Below are positions 22,401 to 31,548 of a DNA stretch of 64,000 nucleotides, one piece after another (position 1 is the first letter of the stretch; each line of letters opens with the position of its first letter). The notes below the pieces were generated by a model. The model was not told where the DNA came from. It worked only from the letters and a program-made list of their open reading frames with translations, and searched no databases. The stretch is from Leptidea sinapis (Eukaryota; Arthropoda; Insecta; Lepidoptera; Pieridae). The position numbers were made by a program, and so were the translations under genes. The stretch spans positions 5,642,001 through 5,706,000 of the forward strand of contig NC_066309.1 of NCBI RefSeq assembly GCF_905404315.1, written 5' to 3'.

Positions 22401-23327
22401 AGAGACTGCAAAAACCAAAACTAAATTGAGTTCTTTGGAGGAGGCGTTTACCCAAAAGGGGTCCATATAAAACTAGAGATAGAGATAGTAACTTAGAGTA
22501 ATATTAAACAATTGTTATTTTTTTGCATGGAATCAAATAAAGCTTCATTATTATTATTATATTAAATTAACTAACTACGCGTATTTCTGCCGTGAAGCAG
22601 TAATGTGTAAGCATTACTGTGTTTCGGTCTGAAGGGCGCCGTGGCTAGTGGAATTGCTGGGCAAATGAGACTTGACAATTTATGCCTCAAGGTGACGAGC
22701 GCATTTGTAGTGCCGCTCAGAATTTTTGGGTTTTTCAATAATCCTGAGCGGCTCTGCATTGTAAAATGGGCAGGGCGTATCAATTACCATCAGCTGACAG
22801 TCAGTTTGAAGTCTCGTCCCTTAGCTAAAATTAAAAATATTCTGTACATTTTTAAGTTAACCTTAAAAATTACGAAATTAAAAATTTATAATTGTGTATA
22901 TTATATTATTCTACTGGTCTCTGGTACTTAAAAATTACCACCAATTTCACAATGTTTTATATTATTAATAGGTATTTTCAAATTTTTGCTTACGTTTTAA
23001 AATACTTTTATCGATACCTGTCATAGTGTCTCTTTAAATTGTTATAACAAATACCCAATTATCACACATTTCACTCTAGGCCCAAAGTGATGCTCATTAG
23101 AACAATTATTTTGTTATTTAGAATGAATTACCTATCTATGTGTGTTAACATTTTAGGTTTGCAAGAACAGTGGTGGAGTATGCAATGTACGGGTTGATGG
23201 ATTTTATATAGAAACAGGCCTGTGTCTCATAGCTGGTGTCCTCTGGCTCCAGTGGGGTAGGAAGACCATGAAGAGACTCCAGCGGCTACCACCGAGCAGT
23301 TGGCAGATTGGTAGACTAAGTAGATAA
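16429..23327 (+). CDS. SLC33A1: Acetyl-coenzyme A transporter, seven exons, complete
   Basis: A multi-pass ER/Golgi membrane transporter that brings acetyl-CoA into the lumen for acetylation of glycans and proteins. Exons: 16429-16641, 16823-17112, 17312-17669, 18643-18762, 19597-19779, 21124-21345 and 23157-23327, all with GT-AG junctions and consistent phase, giving 518 aa (the human protein has 549). Family landmarks in order: LLFLYALQGIPLGLAGAVP, FSFVNWPFSVKLLWAPIVDA, GRRKTWLVP, ATQDIAVDGWAL, CNTVGQTAGFFLG, FCNKYLRYEPETEGLVTLS, GLKLVEAGVP, AFFAKVSDPSVGGTYMTLLN and NLGTNWPNTLALW. The start ATG gives a short acidic/basic cytosolic N-terminus. Introns 4-6 are loaded with LINE fragments and foldbacks, but no exon is interrupted. 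Confidence 0.96.
18142..18558. repeat. Foldback element in SLC33A1 intron 3
   Basis: The left arm (CTTTCTGAGAAACTCTGATTGCGGGTATGCCTCAGAT, then GCGCTTACGCAGTATTCTGTCAATG) is mirrored on the right (CATTGACAGAATGCTTCACCAGCGC, then ATCTGAGGCATACTGTGATCAGAGTTTC). The arms are about 100 bp with about 200 bp between them. No coding capacity. Confidence 0.75.
18978..19080. repeat. Small foldback in SLC33A1 intron 4
   Basis: TGCCTTTAAATCAC and GTGATTTAAAGGCAT form inverted ends around a partly self-complementary centre containing CGAGCGTAGCGAG. MITE-like, non-coding. Confidence 0.6.
19810..20106 (+). pseudogene. RTE-type LINE 3' end with (GAT)n tail
   Basis: The plus strand encodes the C-terminal end of an RTE-clade ORF: LKW(Q)WAGHI, RTDGxWGNKVLEWRPRTGRR, then GRPPIRWTDDLVKIAG and RAAQDRSSWK, followed by ATGATGATGATGATGAT. 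One internal stop (TAG after GHI) is present. It is a 5'-truncated insertion in SLC33A1 intron 5, starting about 30 bp after exon 5. Confidence 0.85.
20795..21013 (-). repeat. Dispersed repeat family R, copy 1
   Basis: A block running from AGAGACGAGCAGGACGTTCAGCTGATGG through AATTCTGAGCGTCACTACAATTGCGCTCGTCAC to GAAACACAGTAATG. It is the inverse of 22577-22810 and 42358-42660. It has no ORF and looks like a LINE 3' UTR or SINE. It lies in SLC33A1 intron 5. Confidence 0.75.
21400..22215 (-). pseudogene. LINE reverse transcriptase relic (jockey/R1-like)
   Basis: Degenerate frames on the minus strand give, in order, SYRPINLTSFILKTLQRL, TFADIEGALD (motif A), PQGHVISPLLCNLVVNDLI (motif B), then EVKYLGVILDSKLNWAR. 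Many frameshifts and stops are present, and the YADD block is lost. It sits in SLC33A1 intron 6, in antisense orientation. Confidence 0.78.
22229..22560 (+). pseudogene. Second RTE-like LINE 3' end
   Basis: The plus strand encodes KWKWAGHVARYSDDRWTHRV, then GRPCGRWTDEIV, ending after a stop in sequence rich in ATT repeats (about 22548-22560). It is homologous in layout to the RTE tail at 19810-20106 but from a different subfamily. Confidence 0.75.
22577..22810 (+). repeat. Dispersed repeat family R, copy 2
   Basis: Begins TTTCTGCCGTGAAGCAGTAATG and ends GCTGACAGTCAGTTTGAAGTCTCGTC. It is nearly colinear with 42358-42660 and inverted relative to 20795-21013. Non-coding. Confidence 0.75.
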
Positions 23328-23433
23328 GAGCAAACGACGGGTACCTGCACCACTAGCTAATATATGTTAAGATGGAACACCATCTGATCTAGTAAATTAA
23401 ATTATTAAGACTCTCGTCAGACATTATTAACTT

Positions 23434-23885
23434 ATTTTTTAATACGGCTTTACTCACGTTTTACCGGTGTGGGTACCGACTAGTTTCGGTACCACAAGCC
23501 AATACTTTGTGCAATAAAAACTTTGTCTCGCAAGCTGCTGGAAGCCAAAGAAATTTACCGTCGACCTAATTTTAATAGAGACAAGGGTTGGTCTCTGTCT
23601 GCCACTTGGAAACCAGTGTTACAAAACGCGTCTCGCAATAAGACCCATAGTGCCGATAATCACGTAGTGGACACGTGAGTACATTTTATGCATCCGTGGA
23701 CACCAAAAGTGACATATGTTATGTTATGTCCAGCCGCGCACTACGAGCACAAGTCCGCAGTAAGAGGTGGGACGTTATCGCGAACCCACCACACTCACCC
23801 TGACGAAGGACTTCCGAATAGTTCTAAACTAGTCGGTACCGACACCGATAAAACGTGAGTAAAGCCGTATTAAAAAATAAAATGA
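23434..23885 (+). mobile_element. Penelope-like element fragment with inverted terminal repeats
   Basis: The ends are inverted: TTAATACGGCTTTACTCACGTTTTACCGGTG...CGACTAGTTT on the left and AAACTAGTCGGTACCGACACCGATAAAACGTGAGTAAAGCCGTATTAA on the right. Between them, 23530-23685 encodes about 50 residues: SRKLLEAKEIYRR, NFNRDKGWSLS and ATWKPVL, ending in a TGA. This matches the end of Penelope-like GIY-YIG proteins (EAxEI...NFNRxxG...W.P). The reverse transcriptase is missing. It lies directly downstream of the SLC33A1 stop codon. Confidence 0.65.
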
Positions 23886-24265
23886 TCTAGTAAAGTTCAA
23901 ATTGTGTTTTTATTGTACCTACTATCTGTGAAGTGGGCTTCAAATGAAACTCGGTTGTGTGCACCACTAATAAATCAAATGATACAATCTTATAAGGTGA
24001 TAATACGTATTATAGTAGCACAATTTATTATAATTTATATTATACGAATGCAATATTAGTTTAATATAGATCAGTTTTATTTATAAATAGTCGAATGAAT
24101 GATTTTTAATGTTTGACTAAACAATAGTCTATAATTCATATAATCCTCCAACATTCACATATTTTTGTTAAGAATAAATTATCGAATAGTTTTTTATTTT
24201 CGAAAATATGTATTATTAAAGTAATATTGTTAACAGATTTATCCTTGGAACATTATTTTTACGAC

Positions 24266-24800
24266 CGATTGTATGAAACGTGCAGTGATTTGACATAAGT
24301 TTGAAATAGTTGTAATTACAGCATGGCGATTGGCGACGAAGTATAATCCGGCTAAGTTTGAAAGCGAACAGTTGCTTAAAACGTAGTGGAATTTAGCTAT
24401 CTCTGTTTCTTACAACATTATAGCCGTCATCTGTCAATCTATCAATGACTGCACGTTTCATACAATCGAGTGAATCGCATGTTTTTACGGCCGTTCCCAA
24501 TATTCAGTCTATCTCTTACTTGAGATAAAAATCGTAACTACCGTTGGCTTTTCTGTCCCAATAGACTTATCGACGGTAACTCACCTTATCCGTGCACGCT
24601 GTCTGTCAATGGGACGACGTATAGCTTACCAGCGATATAAAGTTTGTATGGAAATTGCAATTCACGCGTCCCAATATAAGGCGATAAGAATGACTTATCG
24701 GGTATATTGGGACAGCTTCAGATTATTGACAGTAGAAGGTAGTAATTTATCTCTATCTGTAGAAAGTATATTGGGAACGGCCGTTAGGGAGTTTCGCTAG
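24266..24800. mobile_element. Outer MITE copy A with nested MITE
   Basis: Inverted ends GTATGAAACGTGCAGT (24271) and ACTGCACGTTTCATAC (ending about 24463), with shared flanking sequence to GAGTTTCGCTAG, match the copy at 29823-30260. This copy carries a second MITE (24488-24783) in its right flank. Confidence 0.7.
24488..24783. mobile_element. Inner MITE copy A, TTA target duplication
   Basis: 296 bp with ends CGGCCGTTCCCAATA and TATTGGGAACGGCCG, flanked by TTA on both sides (24485-24487 and 24784-24786). A three-base TWA duplication is typical of PIF/Harbinger. The same family is at 29933-30134. Confidence 0.8.
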
Positions 24801-25013
24801 GCTGGCATTCCTTCCGAGTTGGGACACCCGGACTATCCCTAAGTAACAACATTCCAGAACAATTTGTTATGTTTTTAAAGGGATAAGCCTCACTTCTAGG
24901 ATTAATACACAAATAAAATTTTATGAACGAACGAAAAAATTTTCAAGAGCGACATCTCAAGTCAATTTCCTAATATGCAAAGACTGGGGTTAAGCAGGTT
25001 ATCAACTGTAGAT

Positions 25014-28000
25014 CCTTTTTTTTTTTTTTTATGGAATAGGAGGACAAACGAGCGTACGGGTCATCTGGTGTTAAGCGATCACCGCCGCCCACATTCTCTT
25101 GCAACACCAGAAGAATCACAAGAGCGTTGCCGGCCTTTAAGGAAGGTGTACGCGCTTTTTTTGAAGGTACCCATGTCGTATCGTCCCCGAAACACCGCAC
25201 AAGGAAGCTCATTCCACAGCTTTGTAGTACGAGGGAGAAAGCTTCTTGAAAACCGCACTGTGGAGGACCGCCACACATCCAGATGGTGGGGATGATATCC
25301 TAACTTGTGGCGTGTCGTGCGATGGTGAAATTCGGCGGCAGGAATCAGGTTAAACAGCTCTTCGGAACACTCCCCGTGATAAATGCGGTAGAAGACACAC
25401 AATGAAGCGACGTCTCTACGCAACGCCAAGTGATCCAGCCGTTCACAGAGCACTGAGTCCCCGACAATTCGAGCTGCTCTACGTTGCACGCGGTCAAATG
25501 GATCGAGCAGATACTGGGGTGCACCAGACCAGAGATGACAGCAATACTCCATGTGTGGCCGGACCTGCGCTTTGTAGAGCGCTAGAATGTGGGCCGGCTT
25601 GAAGTATTGCCGTGCTCTATTGATGACGCCCAGCTTCTTCGAAGCCAATTTGGCTTTGCCCTCCAGATGGCCACGGAATTGGCAATCGCTCGAGATTTCG
25701 AGACCCAGTATTCCGATACTAGGCGCGGCTTTAAGAGAAGTGTTCTCGAAGAGCGGTGATACGACAAATGGGGTTTTTTTAGTGGTAAACGCGCAAACTT
25801 GAGTCTTCTGGGGGTTAAATTGGACAAGGTTCAATTTGCCCCATTCCGCGACCTTCTCGAGAGAGGACTCGATAGAAGACACAAGTTTCTCCCGGCACTG
25901 GTCGACGATTTCCCGAGAGAGACCTGCATGGCCCGTGTATACGGCATCACCAGTGCTGTCATCTGCATACCAATGCATGTTGGAGGTGTCCAACATATCA
26001 TTGATATGCAGAAGAAACAACGTAGGAGATAGCACACAGCCTTGGGGCACTCCAGCATTCACGGGCTTCGGGTTCGAGCAATATCCGTCGACAACGACCT
26101 GTATGCTACGCCCAGTGAGGAAGCTGGAGGTCCACTTGCACAAGCTCTCGGGAAGCCCAAATGATGGAAGTTTTGAGAGGAGCGCCTTGTGCCATACACG
26201 ATCAAAGGCCTTCGCTATATCCAGGCTAACTGCCAGGCCTTCCCCCTTGCTTTCAATAGCCGCCGCCCATCTATGTGTTAGGTATACCAGAAGATCACCT
26301 GCCGACCGTCCATGGCGAAACCCGTACTGTCGGTCGTTGATCAACTGGTGACCCTCTAGGTATACTAAAAGCTGGTGGCTAATTATGCTCTCCATGATTT
26401 TGGAGAGCAGGGAGGTGATAGCAATAGGCCTGTAGTTCGCCGGATCCGAACTGTCTCCTTTTTTTTGGATCGGATGGACAAGGGCTGACTTCCATGAGTC
26501 AGGGACTACGCCTTTGGAATAAGAGTGTCGGAATAAACGCGTTAGCACCGGCGTCAACTCAGGGGCACACGTTCTAAGCACGATTGGAGAAATGCCATCC
26601 GGCCCGCTCGACTTCCTGACGTCCAACGAAAACAGAGCTCGCCTAACAGTTTTCTGTCTGAACTGTACTTCAGGCATAGAGCTCTGACACCGCGGGATGG
26701 TCGGCGGTGTTTTTCCGTTGTCGTCAAGAGTCGAGTTGGAGGCGAAAAGAGCGCACAGGAGCTCGGCTTTCTCTTTTGCCGTATGGGCCAGGGTGTCATT
26801 CCTCATGTGCAACGGCGGCATGGACGGCTGGTTGAAGTTACCAAGAGCAGCTTTCGACAACGACCAGAACTTGCGTGTTCCGGTCGGGTAACTGGAAAGC
26901 TGCTCGCCGATTTTGACGACGTGCTTAGACATCGCACGGGCGATTTGCCGCTTAAAAAATCTGGAGGCACGGTTATATTTCCTCTTAAGAACTTTGCAGT
27001 TCGGATCCTTTGTGTCCAGCGCCGCAACCCAAGTTCGATACGCCTGTTTTTTGCAGTCAGATGCTGCTTTAACTGACGCATCGAACCAGGGCTGTGATCT
27101 GCCACCGATCGGTACTACAGAGCTTGGTATAAAAATATCCATGCCCTGCAGTATCACATCGCCTACTGCAATGGCGCAGGCACTAGGATCATCCGAAGAG
27201 AAACAAACCTTGCCCCAAGGGTAGGATGCAAAAAAGGAACGCATCCTATCCCAATCTGCTGACTTGTAGTGCCAAACGCGGCGGGTCGCTGGTGGTCTGC
27301 GACGTTGGCGTCGGATAGGCACTACACTCCTGACCAGGCAATTGTCGGACGTTCCAAGAGGGGCGTCGACAAAGACCTGGTAACCATCGGGATGTGTAGT
27401 CAGCAGAAGATCTAATAAGGACGGCATGTGGCTATCCACATCCGGGAGCCGCGTTGGCGACTCAACCAATTGGGACAGACCATACGCCAATGCAAAATTA
27501 TGCACAGATCGCCCTGCGTAGTCTGTGGTACGTGATCCAAGCCATTCGGCATTGTGCCCGTTGAAATCACCCAAGACTACGATTTCAGCGGAGGGGATCT
27601 GAGCAAGCACGTCATCAAATGCCGCTTGAACGCAGCCCATGAGGTGATCCGTTTCTGCGTTACCACTATGGGACCTGTAGACACACGCATAGATGCGGAC
27701 GCGGTCCTCTAAATCTACGCGGAGCCAGAGAGTATACAGGCCCCTACCCTCAAAATTGCCGAGACGGCGACAGCAGATATCCTCCCTAACGTACACACAT
27801 ACCCCGGCATGAGGCAAAAAGTTGTGCTCAATTTTGTACCCGGGGTACGTTAAATATGACGTATCGCTAGGTCGAGATATCTGCGTCTCCGTAAGGAAAC
27901 ACAAGGCCGGCTGCGCCGTCTCAAGGTGGTGGTGGACGGCGATTAAATTGGAGTGAATTCCCCTGATATTGCAAAAGTCCACGTTGAGCGTGGAGCGGGG

Positions 28001-28370
28001 TGCCGTGGTGTTACTGCCTCGTTTGACCTCGGTCATGCGCGGTTCTGTGCCCACCCCAGAATACGAAGGGCGGCCCGAGCGAGAGTGCTCGGGGAGGGAT
28101 TCTCCGGCTCTGGTAGAGCTGGTACCCTCCTGGGGTAATATCTTTTTACGGACCGCTCTCATAATTTGTGTGGGGGGGGGGAAGGGATGGCCTCCGGTCC
28201 TCGACACTAACCTATGCGAAACATAGCGGCACTAGGCCGCTACTTCACGCCGGTATTCTGTGCGAGTGTGGTAATTAACCCGGACGAGTCTGGCCCGATT
28301 GTGCTGACGTCATAAGACGGCAGCGTGACTCTCCCACTTCTAAAAAATCTTCTAAAAATTCTAAAAGATC
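25014..28370 (-). mobile_element. Jockey/CR1-group LINE with intact ORF2
   Basis: About 3.36 kb, ending (3') in a 15-nt poly(A) (T15 at 25016-25030). The octamer CTGTAGAT occurs at 25006-25013 and 28371-28378 and may be the target-site duplication. One long ORF (25079-28207) is unbroken. No ORF1 is present, so the copy is probably 5'-truncated or of a single-ORF type. Its last 100 bp recur at 2224-2338 and 40909-41022. Confidence 0.85.
25079..28207 (-). CDS. LINE endonuclease-reverse transcriptase, 1042 aa, open
   Basis: APE endonuclease at about residues 75-300: NIRGIHSN, FLTETQ, VVLGDFNGHNAEW, LLDLLLTTHPDG and GTSDNCLV. RT at about 510-770: SSGPDGISPIVLR, ANYRPIAITSLLSKIME, QYGFRHGRSAGDLL, VSLDIAKAFDRVWH, NAGVPQGCVLSPTLFLL and HWYADDS (catalytic YADD codons at 25958-25969). 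The thumb and C-terminal region follow (QVRPHMEYCCHLW, RRAARIVGD, RTTKLWNELP). There is no RNase H. The last residues are encoded by the tail sequence shared with short copies elsewhere. The usual SDH of the endonuclease reads SDN here (codon 27341-27343), which probably removes the catalytic His. GC content is clearly higher than in the surrounding DNA. Confidence 0.92.
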   Translation of the reverse strand: MSRTGGHPFPPPTQIMRAVRKKILPQEGTSSTRAGESLPEHSRSGRPSYSGVGTEPRMTEVKRGSNTTAPRSTLNVDFCNIRGIHSNLIAVHHHLETAQPALCFLTETQISRPSDTSYLTYPGYKIEHNFLPHAGVCVYVREDICCRRLGNFEGRGLYTLWLRVDLEDRVRIYACVYRSHSGNAETDHLMGCVQAAFDDVLAQIPSAEIVVLGDFNGHNAEWLGSRTTDYAGRSVHNFALAYGLSQLVESPTRLPDVDSHMPSLLDLLLTTHPDGYQVFVDAPLGTSDNCLVRSVVPIRRQRRRPPATRRVWHYKSADWDRMRSFFASYPWGKVCFSSDDPSACAIAVGDVILQGMDIFIPSSVVPIGGRSQPWFDASVKAASDCKKQAYRTWVAALDTKDPNCKVLKRKYNRASRFFKRQIARAMSKHVVKIGEQLSSYPTGTRKFWSLSKAALGNFNQPSMPPLHMRNDTLAHTAKEKAELLCALFASNSTLDDNGKTPPTIPRCQSSMPEVQFRQKTVRRALFSLDVRKSSGPDGISPIVLRTCAPELTPVLTRLFRHSYSKGVVPDSWKSALVHPIQKKGDSSDPANYRPIAITSLLSKIMESIISHQLLVYLEGHQLINDRQYGFRHGRSAGDLLVYLTHRWAAAIESKGEGLAVSLDIAKAFDRVWHKALLSKLPSFGLPESLCKWTSSFLTGRSIQVVVDGYCSNPKPVNAGVPQGCVLSPTLFLLHINDMLDTSNMHWYADDSTGDAVYTGHAGLSREIVDQCREKLVSSIESSLEKVAEWGKLNLVQFNPQKTQVCAFTTKKTPFVVSPLFENTSLKAAPSIGILGLEISSDCQFRGHLEGKAKLASKKLGVINRARQYFKPAHILALYKAQVRPHMEYCCHLWSGAPQYLLDPFDRVQRRAARIVGDSVLCERLDHLALRRDVASLCVFYRIYHGECSEELFNLIPAAEFHHRTTRHKLGYHPHHLDVWRSSTVRFSRSFLPRTTKLWNELPCAVFRGRYDMGTFKKSAYTFLKGRQRSCDSSGVARECGRR

Positions 28371-28377
28371 CTGTAGA

Positions 28378-28525
28378 TGAAGCCTGAGAGTTGAACGAAG
28401 CGTACAAGATTTTATTGTGATACGTCACTCGAACGGTTAGCTCAGTTGGAATAGCACTCGCACGGAACGCGGGAGATCGTAGGTGCGAGTCCCGCATCCT
28501 TCATAAAATTTTGTTTTCAAATTTT
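28378..28525 (+). repeat. tRNA-like dispersed repeat, copy 2
   Basis: The core at 28431-28502 is 72 nt: GAACGGT acceptor side, TAGCTCAGTTGG A-box, anticodon-like stem CTCGC/GCGGG around ACGGAAC (GGA in anticodon position), and AGGTGCGAGTCCC B-box. It is preceded by GATGAAGCC-TGAGAGTTGAACGAAGCGTACAAG and followed by ATAAAATTTTG. It abuts the 5' end of the LINE at 25014-28370. Confidence 0.75.
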
Positions 28526-29143
28526 ATTTGAACATTCGGGAAGTCACTGTCAATGTTACATGACAGATGTCAGTGTTGAAATTGTAACCTGTACTCTGAT
28601 TTTTAATGAGATCGCAACAATTATAAGAAGCGCGTATACCTTTTTAAATGCCGGCAACGCTCCTGTGATTCCTCTGGTGTCTGGTGTTATAATGGACACG
28701 CTCGCTCGAGTTTATGTGATTATCAATAAAGTTTTTTTTTAATTGTGATACACTTTATTATAGTCCCTAGATATCACAATTACAAGCAACTTTATTCAAC
28801 TTATTAATAGCGTAACTTATTATTAAGGCTGTAACTACTGTCAACTGGGAAGATAATAATATAACTTAAGTAACTTATTTTCTTTATTTACACATCAACA
28901 TTTATGCTTAAACGTGCTACATAATATATTTCTAGAATAATTACATTTAATAGAACGATTAATAATGTTTGCTTAATTAATATTGAACATTCCAACAACT
29001 TAAAAAGTGTTGCTAAAAATATGGGATGGACCGAACTAAGAACGTTGTTTTATCTAATAATACACACTTATAATAAATCATGCGATTTTGTACTCCGCAA
29101 CTGAGTGCAAAGAGGATGCTACGTAACAAGAGGCGGTACTGCC
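28526..29143. other. Unassigned stretch with a LINE-tail scrap
   Basis: Around 28648-28690, TGCCGGCAACGCTCCTGTGATTCC resembles the tail of the 25014-28370 LINE. The rest is AT-rich without ORFs or clear repeat ends. Confidence 0.35.
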
Positions 29144-29146
29144 TAA

Positions 29147-29798
29147 GGCTAGGGTTACTATGGATGCGAGTTCTGACGAAAATTTGTTCTGACGAGTTCG
29201 TCCGAAATCCTCGTCAGAACAAGGCGTTTACACTGTGCGCGGTTTCTGTTATTCTGATAGTCAGTTCGTTTCTGCCGTCCAGCGAAGATGGACGAATTTG
29301 ATGAATTTGATTTGACATCGATAAAGTAGGTCTTACTTCCGTTGATATTCCCGCGGTGGACTTTGAGTCCCTACAGAATGTGCCAGTTTCACGGAGATAT
29401 AATCACTACGGAAGAAGTGCGAATGAGACTAGAGAAACCTTGAAAAATTATTTTGTTAGTCCAGCAGGTGAAATTCCGTTTCAATACAGCCTACTGTAAT
29501 AATCTATAGCTCTACAAGTCATGTTCTTGATAGATAAAATGTAAACATTAATTCTTGTTGCTCATGTACCTAATTAATGTAAACCCCATATCAAAATAAA
29601 AAATTGTACTTCTTGCTAGTGTTGTTCTGTAGCAACTTTCTCCCACTTTTGCCGAGAAATATCTCTGTTGTGATATTTTTTGTCTCTCATATCCCACAAA
29701 CACCTGTTCTCGTACACGAGACTGAGAAATTCGATGATACCAGGCGATGGTTTCTTCTGACGAATCCGTCAGAACTCGTATCTATAGTAACCCTAGCC
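29147..29798 (+). mobile_element. Non-autonomous PIF/Harbinger element with transposase scraps
   Basis: 652 bp. The ends GGCTAGGGTTACTAT and ATAGTAACCCTAGCC are flanked by TAA on both sides (29144-29146 and 29799-29801), the Harbinger-type duplication. Inside, ATG 29286 opens MDEFDEFDLTSIK followed by a stop, and further on ETRETLKNYFVSP...GEIPFQY resembles the C-terminus of HARBI1-like transposases (R..L..YF...W/FQ). The catalytic middle is deleted. Confidence 0.8.
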
Positions 29799-29822
29799 TA
29801 AGTAAAAATTGAAATTTAGTCT

Positions 29823-30260
29823 AGTATGAAACGTGCAGTGATCTGAAATAAGTTTGAAATAGAAGTTATTACAGTACGGCGATTGGCGACGAAGTATAAT
29901 CCGGCTAAATTTGAAAGCGATCAGTTGCTTAACTGCCGTTTTCAATAACGTATCTCTAGTTACATATATTGCTGTCACCGTTTGATGACAAGTATGACAA
30001 GATCATAACTATCCATAGTTATAGTCCAATGCTTTATGTCGATAGGTTATTGAAATGTAAGTAAGCGTAAAAGGATATATTTGTCTACCTCTAGTAAGTT
30101 AAACTAATGATAGATAGGTTATTGAAAACGGCCGTAAAATGTAATGGATTTCGGCTATCGCCATTTTTTACAAGATTATAACCGTCATCTGTCAACCTAT
30201 CAGTCACTGCACGTTTCATACAATCGAGTGAATCGCTTTTCCTTAGAGTTTCGCTAGATG
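29823..30260. mobile_element. Outer MITE copy B with nested MITE
   Basis: Inverted ends TATGAAACGTGCAGTGATC and GTCACTGCACGTTTCATAC, with interior matching 24266-24475 (GGCGATTGGCGACGAAGTATAATCCGGCTAAATTTGAAAGCG). It is interrupted by the inner MITE at 29933-30134. Confidence 0.72.
29933..30134. mobile_element. Inner MITE copy B, TAA target duplication
   Basis: 202 bp with ends CTGCCGTTTTCAATAA and TTATTGAAAACGGCCG, flanked by TAA on both sides (29930-29932 and 30135-30137). It belongs to the family of 24488-24783. Removing it with one TAA restores continuity with the outer copy at 24266. Confidence 0.8.
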
Positions 30261-30634
30261 ACTTAGAAGGAGAATGGAGACAAAAGTGACATGATCAATG
30301 TACACTCAATTCACGACATTTTTCAACAGATTTGCGAATAGATATAATAATTAACCATAAGGCGAAAAATTTTATCAAATATTTAAAATATTTCTCATAA
30401 TAATTTATAAATAATTTAAGCGTTACATGTTATTTTGTTGATGAATGCTACATAATAAGTATTTTGTTAGTATTATTAACATTAAGAATACTTCGGGACG
30501 TCATAGACCACGTGTTGCGAGTGCGTTATGTTGCGTGGTTATTAAGTGGTGGAATAACATCCGCGTTACGACCGGGTGTGTTCAAAAACAAGATTGATGT
30601 TATTGAAGTTGTCAACTAAATTATATAAATATAT

Positions 30635-31226
30635 CTTAGATCATTTATAAGTCTAGATAGTCTCTTGCTGTTAGACAACCTAAGGAGCAGGCCAGGAATA
30701 TTAGTTTAGTATGCGTGACAAGCTATGTCTTACACTCGCGATTTGTATGTCACTTTGTGTTTTCTTATAAAATGACTCTGTCGACTGGATATCAACGATT
30801 CAGCTCATGTCACGGTAGATATATTTTTTACTAGCTGACCCGGCAAACGTTATATTGCCATATAAATTGCAGATTTATTTTATACTCACTTCACACTTAT
30901 TTTATATTTTGGATAATTCACACTATAGTTTTATAAATTATAGCCTATTAGTTATTCTGGCGTGTAAGCTATATTATTATAAAGTTTCATCAAAATCCAT
31001 TCAGTAGTTTTTGCGTTATAGAGGTACAAACATACATCCAGACATACAAACTTTCACATTTATAATATTAGTAGGATTATTATTTAGCTGATTGAAGTAT
31101 AGGTCGATATAGCACTTTGTGTTAGTGAGCGTGAATTGCTCAAAAAGAGGTTAGTTCTACACTCAATTTTTTTTTCGACGTTTTCACAGTTGTAGTAGTG
31201 TGTCTAGACGTATAAAATGATCTAAG
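30635..31226. mobile_element. Foldback MITE (CTTAGATCATTTATA ends), copy A
   Basis: Ends CTTAGATCATTTATAAGTCTAGATAG and CTAGACGTATAAAATGATCTAAG. The interior matches 31549-31726 (GCGTGAATTGCTCAAAA, GAGGTTAGTTCT). It is expanded by an inserted Helitron at 30831-31076. Confidence 0.75.
30831..31076 (-). mobile_element. Short non-autonomous Helitron
   Basis: On the minus strand it starts TCCTACTAATATTATAAATG and ends GTTTGCCGGGTCAGCTAG. Host A and T lie at the two borders, as expected for Helitron insertion between A and T. 246 bp, non-coding, nested inside the foldback MITE. Confidence 0.85.
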
Positions 31227-31548
31227 AAATATATCTTTGAATTAATATATGACTATCAGCTGCGCCGCTACAGGAGTCCATTGTCGGGCTACTGACAAGT
31301 GACAGCCAGCGCTACACTAGCGTGTGCCTATTTTACTGCTAGCGACATCTAGCGACAGTGATACACACCTAATTATTTTGTCACAATGTAATTAATTATG
31401 TTTAAGGCTTTCACTCTCTATTCTGTTCTGTTATTTCATGGCGTGGTGGTGGTTTGTTATCAATAAACTTTCATTGCATTCAGTTTTCATCTTAATTATT
31501 TGCGGTTCTTTTGATGTTGTTATTTGATGACATGGTTACACTTACTAT

